This document shows, one piece after another, positions 42,026 through 49,846 of a stretch of DNA of 64,000 bases (within the stretch, counting starts at the first letter, position 1; every line of letters starts with the position of its first letter). The notes under the pieces are model-generated. The model made no database searches, was not told the origin of the DNA, and worked only from the letters and a program-made list of their open reading frames with translations. Position numbers and translations under genes: made by a program. The DNA lies in contig CAZPWT010000012.1 in assembly GCA_964590435.1 (NCBI GenBank), positions 288,799 to 352,798 on the forward strand, given 5' to 3'. This DNA is from WSZJ01 sp964590435. Lineage in GTDB: Bacteria > Planctomycetota > MHYJ01 > WSZJ01.

Positions 42026-43258
42026 CTACTTCATGCTGTTGATCAAGCTCACCAGCGGAAGGAACAGCGCCACGACGATGAACCCGATGGTGAGACCCAT
42101 GCCGATGATCATCATGGGTTCCATGATCGACATCAGCGCGCCCACCGCCGCGTCGACCTCGTCGTCGTAGTTGTCGGCGACCTTGATGAGCATCTTGTCC
42201 AGTTCTCCCGTCTCTTCGCCGACGTCGATCATGTTGATGACGATGTCGTCGAACACCTTCGTCTGGGCCAGAGGCGAAGCGATCGATTCGCCTTCGCGGA
42301 TCGAATCGTGCACGATCTGCACCGCGTTCGCGATGACTTCGTTGCCGACGGCGTTCTTCACGATCGACAACGCTTCAAGGATGGGCACGCCGGACGAGAT
42401 CAGGGTTCCCAGCGTGCGGCAGAAGCGGCTGATGACCGACTTCTTGATGATTTCGCCGAACAGCGGCATGTGCAGCTTGGCCTTGTCCAGCGCGATGCGG
42501 CCGCCCTTGTTCTTCACCGTCATGCGGTAGGCCACGTAGATCGAGAAGGGCACCGCGGGAAGCAGCCACCAGAAGGCGACCAGGAAGTCCGACATCTTGA
42601 GGAGCAGCATCGTCGGGATCGGCAGCTCGGCGCCGAGGTCCTCGAACACCACCTTGAACTGCGGAATGACCCAGATCAAGATGCCCGACACGATCAACAC
42701 GGCGATGCTGATGACCGATGCCGGGTAGATGCTGGCGCCGATGACCTTGCGCTTCAACGCCTGCGCCTTTTCCATGTACACCGCAAGACGCTGCAGGATG
42801 GTGTCGAGCACGCCGCCCGCCTCGCCCGCCTTCACCATGTTCACGTACAGCCGGTCGAACGCCTTCGGGTGCTTGGACATCGCCTCCGACAGGCTCGACC
42901 CGGCCTCGACGTCCTCGGCCACCTGCGCCACGATCCCCTTCAGCGCGCACGGCTTCATCTGCTCCGTCAGGATCTTCAGCGACCGCACGATCGGGAGACC
43001 GGCGTCCTGGAGAATCGAGAGCTGCACCGTGAACTGCGTCAGCTGCTTCTGCGAGACGCCGCCCCCGAGCCGCAGCCCCTTCTTCTGCGTCGCCGCCACC
43101 GCTCCCTTCGCCGCGTCCGCCTGCTTCTGCTGGACGTTGGTGGGGAACAGCCCCTGGGCGTGGACCTTGGTCATGGCGTCCTGCTGGGAAGTCGCCTCGA
43201 CCTCGGCCTTGATCTTCTTGCCCTTGTTGTCGACCGCTTCGTACGTAAAGATCGGCAT
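42026..43258 (-). CDS. gspF: Type II secretion/type IV pilus platform protein
   Basis: A 410-residue inner-membrane platform of the GspF/PilC family. After an N-terminal adapter (FTYEAVDNKGKKIKAEVEA) come two copies of the T2SSF domain: repeat 1 around FTVQLSILQDAGLPIVRSLK and repeat 2 around FCRTLGTLISSGVPILEALS. Three membrane helices are visible, near residues 190-215, 240-260 and 375-405 (IIGMGLTIGFIVVALFLPLV). An AGGAGG site precedes the start, 19 nt after gspE. It should dock the GspE ATPase. PilC is equally possible. Confidence 0.93.
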   Translation of the reverse strand: MPIFTYEAVDNKGKKIKAEVEATSQQDAMTKVHAQGLFPTNVQQKQADAAKGAVAATQKKGLRLGGGVSQKQLTQFTVQLSILQDAGLPIVRSLKILTEQMKPCALKGIVAQVAEDVEAGSSLSEAMSKHPKAFDRLYVNMVKAGEAGGVLDTILQRLAVYMEKAQALKRKVIGASIYPASVISIAVLIVSGILIWVIPQFKVVFEDLGAELPIPTMLLLKMSDFLVAFWWLLPAVPFSIYVAYRMTVKNKGGRIALDKAKLHMPLFGEIIKKSVISRFCRTLGTLISSGVPILEALSIVKNAVGNEVIANAVQIVHDSIREGESIASPLAQTKVFDDIVINMIDVGEETGELDKMLIKVADNYDDEVDAAVGALMSIMEPMMIIGMGLTIGFIVVALFLPLVSLINSMK

Positions 43259-43277
43259 GGCGCGGACCTCCTGAGGA

Positions 43278-44999
43278 TTAGTTGAACAGCGTCTCGCGGA
43301 CGACTTCGTCGATTGTAGTCACACCATCGTAAATGGCCAGCAGCCCGGATTCACGCAGAACCCGCAGCCCCTGTTCACGCGCCGTGCGCCGGATCTCGTC
43401 CGTCGATGCGTGGGTCATGATGAGGTTCTTGATGCGCTCCGTCAGCAGCATGATCTCGAAGATCGCCTGGCGGCCCTTGTAGCCCGTGTTGTTGCAGTGG
43501 TTGCAGCCGGTGCCGTACATGAAGCGCTTGCCCTCGACGTCGGCGGGGCGGAGGCCGAGCTGGAGGAGCATTTCCTCCGTGGGCTCGAACTCGGTCTTGC
43601 ACTTCACGCAGACGCGGCGGACGAGACGCTGGGCGACGATGGCCTCGAGGCAGGCGCTGATGAGGAAGCTTTCGATCCCGAGGTCGAGGAGACGGGTGAT
43701 GGCCGAGGGGGCGTCGTTCGTGTGCAGGGTGCTGAACACGAGGTGGCCCGTGAGCGCGGCTTCGACGGCGATCTGCGCCGTTTCCAGGTCTCGGATTTCT
43801 CCGACCAGGATGTAGTCCGGGTCCTGACGCAGGATGGCGCGCAGGCAGGCTCCGTACGTCACGCCGACTTCTTCGTTGATCTGGCACTGCACGATCCCGT
43901 CGAGGTCGTATTCCACCGGGTCCTCGGTCGTGATCGTCTTCCACTTCACGTCGTTGATGAAGTTCAGGCACGAGTACAGCGTCGTCGTCTTGCCGGACCC
44001 GGTCGGGCCCGTACAGATGAGAATCCCGTTCGGCAGGTCGAGGAGCAGCTTCATCAGCTTGAAGTCCTCTTCCCGCAGCCCGATGTTGTCGATGTCGAGC
44101 GACACGACCGACCGGTCGAGGACGCGCATGACGACCGATTCGCCGAACATCGTGGGCAGGGTCGAGACGCGCAGGTCGACGGGCTTTCCGCCGATCGCGA
44201 GCATGATGCGGCCGTCCTGCGGGAGGCGCGTCTCGGAAATGTCGAGGTTGCTCATGACCTTGATGCGGCTGATGAGCGCGATGGCCAGGTGGAGCGGCGG
44301 CGGCATCATTTCGTAGAGCACGCCGTCGATCCGGTACCGGACCTTGAATTCCGACTCGAACGGCTCGAAATGGATGTCCGACGCCTGGTCCTTGATGGCC
44401 TGCAGCAGGATCAGGTTCAGCAGCTTGACGACGGGCGCGGCGTTCGCCGCCTGCGCCATGTTCGACAGGTCCGCGACCGCCGGGCCTTCCTTGATGACCT
44501 CCGCGTCCCCCGTGCTGTCCTCGGCCATCTTCGCCAGCAGGTCTTCGACCGTCGCCGTCTGGCCCTGGTAGTAGTGGTTGATCGCGCGCGTCACCGCGTC
44601 CTCGTTCGACACGGCGCCCTGCACGTCGCAGTTCAGCATGAACCGCAGGTCGTCCAGCACGCTGACGTTCAGCGGGTCGGCCATCGCGACCGTCAGCATG
44701 TTGTTCTCGAACTTCACCGGGATGATCTTGTAGACCTTCGCCATCGTCGGCGACACCTTCTCGAGCGTCGTCCGCTCGAGCTTCATGTCGTCGAGGTTGA
44801 CGACCTCCATCCCGACCTGCGCGCCCAGCGCCAGCAGCATTTCCTCTTCGCTCACGTAGCCGAGCTCGACCAGGATGCTGCCGAGGGCGCCGCCTTTTTC
44901 ACGCTGGAGGGCGAGGGCTTCCTGGATCTGCCCCTCGGTGACGAGCTCCATTTCCTTGAGCAGCTGTCCGAGGGGTTTCTGCGGTCCGTTCAGGGCCAT
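43278..44999 (-). CDS. gspE: Type II secretion/type IV pilus assembly ATPase
   Basis: A 573-residue GspE/PilB-type hexameric ATPase that powers pseudopilus or pilus assembly at the cytoplasmic face. The N-terminal MshEN domain (about 5-150) has the QALALQREKGG-type cyclic-di-GMP-binding repeat pattern. The core shows Walker A GPTGSGKTTTLYS (331-343), an Asp box (TTEDPVEYDLDG), Walker B ILVGEIRD and a His box (TGHLVFSTLHTND). A zinc knuckle CVKC ... CNHC follows. No pilin or secretin genes are adjacent, so T2SS versus T4P cannot be decided. Confidence 0.94.
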   Translation of the reverse strand: MALNGPQKPLGQLLKEMELVTEGQIQEALALQREKGGALGSILVELGYVSEEEMLLALGAQVGMEVVNLDDMKLERTTLEKVSPTMAKVYKIIPVKFENNMLTVAMADPLNVSVLDDLRFMLNCDVQGAVSNEDAVTRAINHYYQGQTATVEDLLAKMAEDSTGDAEVIKEGPAVADLSNMAQAANAAPVVKLLNLILLQAIKDQASDIHFEPFESEFKVRYRIDGVLYEMMPPPLHLAIALISRIKVMSNLDISETRLPQDGRIMLAIGGKPVDLRVSTLPTMFGESVVMRVLDRSVVSLDIDNIGLREEDFKLMKLLLDLPNGILICTGPTGSGKTTTLYSCLNFINDVKWKTITTEDPVEYDLDGIVQCQINEEVGVTYGACLRAILRQDPDYILVGEIRDLETAQIAVEAALTGHLVFSTLHTNDAPSAITRLLDLGIESFLISACLEAIVAQRLVRRVCVKCKTEFEPTEEMLLQLGLRPADVEGKRFMYGTGCNHCNNTGYKGRQAIFEIMLLTERIKNLIMTHASTDEIRRTAREQGLRVLRESGLLAIYDGVTTIDEVVRETLFN

Positions 45000-45099
45000 C
45001 CGGGGTGTCTCCGTCGCGGGGTGCCGTGGGGTGTGAAGGGTGCCCGAATCCGCAGAGGGCGAACAGGTTTTTTACGCCTCTTGCGGGGGTCGAGTCAAG

Positions 45100-45232
45100 G
45101 GCATTCGCGGAAGCGAGGGGGGCGGCGGTGCTGCGGCGGCGATCGCGCCCGGGGTGGGTGAGGGAGGACCTTCAGTCTGAGGGCGCGATCGCACGCCTCC
45201 GCGCCGCCGCCCCCCTCGCTTCCGCGAATGCC
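45100..45232. repeat. Long inverted repeat between divergent genes
   Basis: Arms 45100-45128 and 45204-45232 are perfectly complementary over 29 nt (GGCATTCGCGGAAGCGAGGG side). Inner segments also pair through GGGCGCGATCGC at 45181-45192. It sits between the gspE and SprT start sites (45000-45316), where no terminator is expected. Nothing else is recognised in that spacer. Confidence 0.85.
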
Positions 45233-45316
45233 GGAACGGATGAAAAGCGGGGAAGGGGGCTCGGGGAGTCCCCCTTCCGTTGACGGCGGCGGGGACTCGC
45301 GGCTAGAAAGGGGCCG

Positions 45317-45790
45317 ATGAGCGAGTCGCTTCCCGATAATCACGAACTTACCGCGGCACTGAAGGGGCTGGCGGAGGAGTTCTTTCCCGGGCAGCGGGTG
45401 GCGTTCCGCGTGGAGTGGAGCCGGCGGATGTCGCGGAGCGCGGGGCTGTGCTACTACCGGCGCGGGGTGATCCGGCTGAGCTGGAAGTACCACCGTGTGT
45501 TCCCGCAGGAGATCCTGAACACGCTCAAGCACGAACTGATCCACGCGGTCGGCGTCCTCGGGCACGGCAGGCGCTTCCTCAATGAAGCGCGACGGCTGGG
45601 GTGCGACGTGAAGGCGAAGCCGATGCCGGGGCGGCCGTACAAGTGGGTGTATGCCTGCCCGGCGTGCGGGGTGGAGGTTAAGACGCGGAAGCGTGTGGAC
45701 TATTCGTGTGGGCGGTGTTCGCGGAAGTGGAATCCGCGGTATCGGCTGGTGCTGCGGGGGCCCGCGGCGCGCGGGGTGGCGAGCGTGTAA
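45317..45790 (+). CDS. SprT-like zinc metalloprotease-fold protein
   Basis: A 157-residue SprT-family protein. The zincin motif is LKHELIHAVGVLGHGRRF (HELIH plus a third His), followed by a C-terminal ribbon with CPACG and CGRC. This is the domain order of bacterial SprT and of the protease core of Spartan, which cleaves DNA-protein crosslinks; a role for bacterial SprT is not settled. No signal peptide. TAGAAA lies 7 nt upstream; the spacer before it holds the inverted repeat. Confidence 0.88.
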   Translation: MSESLPDNHELTAALKGLAEEFFPGQRVAFRVEWSRRMSRSAGLCYYRRGVIRLSWKYHRVFPQEILNTLKHELIHAVGVLGHGRRFLNEARRLGCDVKAKPMPGRPYKWVYACPACGVEVKTRKRVDYSCGRCSRKWNPRYRLVLRGPAARGVASV

Positions 45791-46019
45791 GCGGGGCTGA
45801 GCAATGTACAGCCAGATTAACGCGGGCGATTGAGCGTGAAGAGCTCTCGTCCGGGGAACAGAGTCGCGACCGAACGTCGTTCTCGCCAGCAAGTTGTGCG
45901 CGATCGGTCAATTTGAAATGACGGCCGACGAGCGGCTCGGGCGATCGACGACGACACCGGGCGGCTTGGGAACAATGATTGCAATCTGAGTCAGCATTCC
46001 AGCTTCAGGGGAGGGGTCA

Positions 46020-46646
46020 ATGGCCAGAGGACGGGCTGCCCTTGCAGCCATTTGTGCCGCTTTGGCACTCGTCGCCCACGCGGCGACGCTCGTTCGGCTG
46101 TCCGATGCCGAGCTGGTGACGCACGGAGAGCAAGTCGTGCTCGGCACGGTCTCTCGCGTGTCGACTTCCTGGGAGGATCCGGACGGCGACGGAGTCTCCC
46201 AGATCTACACGACCGTCGAGCTCAAGGTCGAGCAGTCGCTGGCCGGAAACGCCCGCCCCGGCGAAACCGTGACGTTCCGCCAGCTCGGCGGCCGGATCGG
46301 GAACATCGAATACAAGATCCCGGGGCTCCCGCGATTCACCGAGGGCGCTTCCACCCTCCTGTTCCTCGAGGGAAGCCTGACGAATCCGAATTTCTCGCCG
46401 GTGGTCGGGCTGGCGCAGGGGACCTGGAACGTGCGCCGCGAGAACGACGGCACGCGCTACGCCCGCCGCGACTTTTCCGACTCCTCCTTCGTGCAGACCG
46501 ACAAGGACCGTCCGGTGGAGGAGGCGAGGCCGAGCGAGGCGGAAGAGCCGCTGGAGGATGTGATCGCGCGCTTCAGCAAGGAGATCGAAAGGCAGGCATC
46601 CCTGAAAAAACACAACGGGTCCCGCCAGGGACAGGAGGGCAAGTAA
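46020..46646 (+). CDS. Secreted beta-rich protein paired with the matrixin
   Basis: A 208-residue exported protein. Signal peptide ALAAICAALALVAHAA, then a beta-rich domain with EQVVLGTVSRVSTSWED, IYTTVELKVEQSLAG, TVTFRQLGG and ASTLLFLEGSL, probably an OB- or Ig-like barrel. A charged C-terminal helix follows. It has a GGGGAGG site, and its stop overlaps the metalloprotease start (TAATG). The pairing suggests an inhibitor, chaperone or co-secreted partner; that is inference. The 229-nt spacer upstream shows nothing recognisable. Confidence 0.65.
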   Translation: MARGRAALAAICAALALVAHAATLVRLSDAELVTHGEQVVLGTVSRVSTSWEDPDGDGVSQIYTTVELKVEQSLAGNARPGETVTFRQLGGRIGNIEYKIPGLPRFTEGASTLLFLEGSLTNPNFSPVVGLAQGTWNVRRENDGTRYARRDFSDSSFVQTDKDRPVEEARPSEAEEPLEDVIARFSKEIERQASLKKHNGSRQGQEGK

Positions 46647-47479
46647 TGAAGCGATTCCTGACGTTGGGTGCGTTGCTGGGTGCGGCGACGGTGGCGGGGA
46701 GTTACACGCTGACGTATTCGCCGCCGTCGAAGTGGGGACCGTTCCCGATGCCCGGTCCGTCGGGGGAGGTGGTGTGGCTGATGAACGATGCGGGGACGCC
46801 GGACTATGCGGGAGGGCCCGCGACGGGGGACGGGGAAGTGACGTTGATGAAGGCCGACCTGCTGGACTGGGAGGACTCGACGGCGGGGAACCTGGACCTG
46901 GAGTACGGCGGCTCGACGCCGGCGGACGCGACGTACGGGGACGGGATCAACGCGGTGTACTGGGACGAAGGGTGGACCACGCCCGCAGGAGTCGCGGGGC
47001 TGGGCGGCTCGGTGGTGGGGAGCTCGGGCTCGATGATCGAGGGGAACGTGCGGCTGAACGGCACGATGTCCTGGTCGAGCTCCTCGCTGATCGAAGGGAT
47101 CATGCTGCACGAGATGGGGCATTCGCTGGGGCTCGGGCACACCTCGGTGTCGGGCGCGGTGATGGCGCCCGTATTCACCGGGACGCTCGATCCGCAGCCG
47201 GACGACATCGCGGGGATGGTGAGCATGTACGGGACGGGCTCCGGGTCTGACGGCGTGGACATGGCCGGAGGCGGCGGTGGTGGTGGTGGCGGGGGTGGCG
47301 GAGGCGGCGGCGGTGGTGGTGGCGGCGGCGGAATTGTCGGCCCCAACCCCTACAACGACGGCGGCGGCAAGGCCAATGGCCACAGCGGCAGCCGCTGCGG
47401 CCTCACCGGCCTCGAGTTCCCGGCGCTCTTCGGGATCTGGACCATGCTCAAGCGCCGCGCCCGGCGGAACCGGCAGTAG
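46646..47479 (+). CDS. Matrixin-type secreted metalloprotease with poly-Gly and C-terminal anchor
   Basis: A 277-residue M10-like metzincin. Signal peptide at the N-terminus; zinc motif HEMGHSLGLGH near residue 155; Met-turn SGAVMAPVF after it. No obvious cysteine-switch propeptide. Then comes a linker of 22 consecutive glycines, and a tail SGSRCGLTGLEFPALFGIWT ending in basic KRRARRNRQ: a Cys, a hydrophobic stretch and an Arg cluster, like CTERM sorting signals. The gene is followed by a good terminator. Confidence 0.88.
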   Translation: MKRFLTLGALLGAATVAGSYTLTYSPPSKWGPFPMPGPSGEVVWLMNDAGTPDYAGGPATGDGEVTLMKADLLDWEDSTAGNLDLEYGGSTPADATYGDGINAVYWDEGWTTPAGVAGLGGSVVGSSGSMIEGNVRLNGTMSWSSSSLIEGIMLHEMGHSLGLGHTSVSGAVMAPVFTGTLDPQPDDIAGMVSMYGTGSGSDGVDMAGGGGGGGGGGGGGGGGGGGGGGIVGPNPYNDGGGKANGHSGSRCGLTGLEFPALFGIWTMLKRRARRNRQ

Positions 47480-47497
47480 CGGATCGATCCTCAACCC

Positions 47498-47530
47498 AGG
47501 GCCGGGCCAAAAGCCCGGCCCTTTCTCTTT
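47498..47530 (+). terminator. Intrinsic terminator after the matrixin gene
   Basis: A perfect 10-bp stem AGGGCCGGGC/GCCCGGCCCT (47498-47507 with 47513-47522), loop CAAAA, then TTCTCTTT. It starts 19 nt after the stop. Confidence 0.9.
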
Positions 47531-47586
47531 CCTGCCCCGGAAAACAAAAACGGCCCGCGCTTCACGCGCAGGCCGTTCCTCTTCCA

Positions 47587-47659
47587 AGCGGGCGACCGGG
47601 CTCGAACCGGCGACAACGACGTTGGCAACGTCGTGCTCTACCAACTGAGCTACGCCCGC
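47587..47659 (-). tRNA. tRNA-Gly (GCC)
   Basis: A complete cloverleaf on the minus strand: acceptor GCGGGCG/CGCCCGC, D arm GCTC-AGTTGGTA-GAGC, anticodon stem CGACG/CGTCG with loop TTGCCAA (anticodon GCC), T arm GCCGG-TTCGAGC-CCGGT and discriminator U. The 3' CCA is not encoded. It decodes GGC and GGU, the codons that make up much of the matrixin poly-Gly tract next door. Confidence 0.97.
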
Positions 47660-47791
47660 GAACGTGGGGGATTATAGGCAGGGGTGGGGCGGAGTCAACC
47701 CTATCGGCGAAATGCGCTGCGTGGGGGTGCTGAAGAGGATCCCCGCCGGATACAATTGCCCGGCCGACGCCGATCGGCCCGGAGACCTCAT

Positions 47792-49789
47792 ATGCGACTC
47801 GCGATAGCCTGCCTGGCGATTCCCCTCTGCATGGGGCGCGCTTCCGCTCAGTACGTTAGCGAGGAGATCCGGGTCGTGGAGATCCTAGAACGGACGCAGT
47901 CAGGTGATCCGTTGGCCGCGGAAGCGGCTTGGAAGGACTTCGATCGATGGGCCTCCGGGCAGACGGATCCCGTCGCAACTCTCGGGACGGTTCGCCGCCA
48001 GCTCAAGGGAATACCGCTGCCCGCTTTTGACGATGCGATGGCGAGACTGAAGCAGGGCTCCCAGCCAGGACGGATGGGAGCGATTCAGCGGGATCTGTCC
48101 CAAATTCTGGAGCGATTGGGGTCCGGTGAGGAAATCCTCGCGCGAGATGCGATGGAGGATTTCGAGGTGTGGCTCATCGAGGCCCGCGGCGAGGCTGAGG
48201 CGCTCCTGGAGGCGGGGCGTGGCGAGGCGCCGGGGCGGGGATATGCGCGGGCGAAGGAGCGGCTGGCGCAGGCGAAGCGGGCCCGCGAGGCGGAAGAGTC
48301 GGTCGAGGGCGGGGATGCGCTGAAGCTGAGGCTGATGATGGCGGATATCGGGAGTCATGAAGGGGAGCGTGCGGGCAAGGGGCGCGAGGCCCTGGCTGGG
48401 TGGGGGTGGGAGGCGCCGGAGCTGGTGCGCGGGCTGCTGGAGCCTTGGTGCGGGCATGTGGACGGGGCGGTGGCGGCCGCCGCGCGGGCGGCGTGGAGGG
48501 ACCTGGAGCTCGTCGCCAAATGGCGCCCCGTGCTTGGCGTATTCGATACTCTGGCGATTCCCTCCGTGCGCAACGCATTCCGCGTCGTCCTTGTCCGCGA
48601 CCAGTTGCCCGATTTTCCGGGGGACGCGGACGGGGCGCTGCAACAGGCGTGGCAGCTGGAATCCTCCCGGCGCATGTCGGCGGTGCTCCTGGACGACGGC
48701 ACGGTTCGCCGTGGACTGATCGATTTCACCGTGGTGGCTTTCGAGCCATTTGCTGCAGCGAAGGACAGGCCCGCGACCCTCGGCGACTTTTGGCGTGCAG
48801 CGCTCGGCGTCCGGTGGTTGCTCGAGCGCAGCCGCCACCCGGAGGCACTCGAAACCCTGCGCCGCCTGGATTCGCTTGGAGCCGCCTCCTTCGCGGACGA
48901 CAAACCCGACGATCTCGCCCGCCGGCTGCTCCGGTTCGGCGCCGACCTCCTTCTGCAGCAGGTCGCCGGCCGCGTTTCCGACCGCGTCGGCGCCGACGTC
49001 TGGCCCCGCCTCGCCGCCCTTCCCTTCGACGACTGCCGCCGGCGCGCGGCCGGCGAGCTCGAACGGCTGCGGCGAATCGCAGCAGGGGAGCGCGAGTGGA
49101 ATCCTGCTGAAACGAATGAAATCGCGGGCTGGCCCGGTTCCAAACAGGTCGATTACTGGCTGTGGAACTTGCTCCGCGGCGAGTCCGAGCGGCTCGCCAA
49201 CGGCCAGCTAGGCTCATTCATCCTGGCCATCGACAGTGCGGACGCCGGATCCGGCGAGCCGCTCGCAGGGCTGGCCAGCGTCCCGTGGGACGCGGTACCA
49301 ACGCTCATCGAGGCCCTTGCCGACTCCACGCCCACAGGCCAGTGGATCGGAGACCGCCGCCTGCTCGTGTCGGACGCCGTGCGCTTCCCACTCCGTCGAC
49401 TCCTCAACGGAGTCGTGCCTCTCTCCTGGGATCCGAGACGGGATTCTTGGGAGGACCCCGGTGACGCGTTCCAAGACCTCCAGGCCCGCGCCCGTGAACG
49501 CTTCGCGCTTCTCGACGGTCTGAACGAAAGCGAACGTCGCTGGGAATCCTGGCGACTTGCCGGTTGCCCGCCGGAGGATTTCGTCCTAGAGGCAGATCCC
49601 GCACTCTGCATCGACAAGGCTTGGTCGCGCATTTCTACCGTAGAAGGCCGTCGGCGAGATCTGCAGCTGCTCACGCTGCGCAAGAAGCTGGCCAAGGCGC
49701 CGCGGGAGAAGCTCGAAGCGCTTATCCATTCCACGCAGGGCGGTCTCCGGGAGCTCGTGCAAGATGCGCTGGACGAGCAGGGCAAATAG
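47792..49789 (+). CDS. Secreted helical-repeat protein, paralogue A
   Basis: A 665-residue exported protein. Signal peptide MRLAIACLAIPLCMGRASA is followed by helix-rich sequence with HEAT-like spacing and a C-terminal half containing GSKQVDYWLWNLLRGE and VPLSWDPRRDSWEDP. The next gene is a diverged copy (matching GEQADYWLWRLVRDS and DALAIPK/DTLAIPS regions). Start 47792 has a GGAGA site and TACAAT further upstream. No catalytic motif and no family I recognise. Confidence 0.68.
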   Translation: MRLAIACLAIPLCMGRASAQYVSEEIRVVEILERTQSGDPLAAEAAWKDFDRWASGQTDPVATLGTVRRQLKGIPLPAFDDAMARLKQGSQPGRMGAIQRDLSQILERLGSGEEILARDAMEDFEVWLIEARGEAEALLEAGRGEAPGRGYARAKERLAQAKRAREAEESVEGGDALKLRLMMADIGSHEGERAGKGREALAGWGWEAPELVRGLLEPWCGHVDGAVAAAARAAWRDLELVAKWRPVLGVFDTLAIPSVRNAFRVVLVRDQLPDFPGDADGALQQAWQLESSRRMSAVLLDDGTVRRGLIDFTVVAFEPFAAAKDRPATLGDFWRAALGVRWLLERSRHPEALETLRRLDSLGAASFADDKPDDLARRLLRFGADLLLQQVAGRVSDRVGADVWPRLAALPFDDCRRRAAGELERLRRIAAGEREWNPAETNEIAGWPGSKQVDYWLWNLLRGESERLANGQLGSFILAIDSADAGSGEPLAGLASVPWDAVPTLIEALADSTPTGQWIGDRRLLVSDAVRFPLRRLLNGVVPLSWDPRRDSWEDPGDAFQDLQARARERFALLDGLNESERRWESWRLAGCPPEDFVLEADPALCIDKAWSRISTVEGRRRDLQLLTLRKKLAKAPREKLEALIHSTQGGLRELVQDALDEQGK

Positions 49790-49846
49790 CGAGGCGATTC
49801 GACCGCAGTTGCGGCAGGCCGAGGAGCTAGAATCACGGACGTCGCC

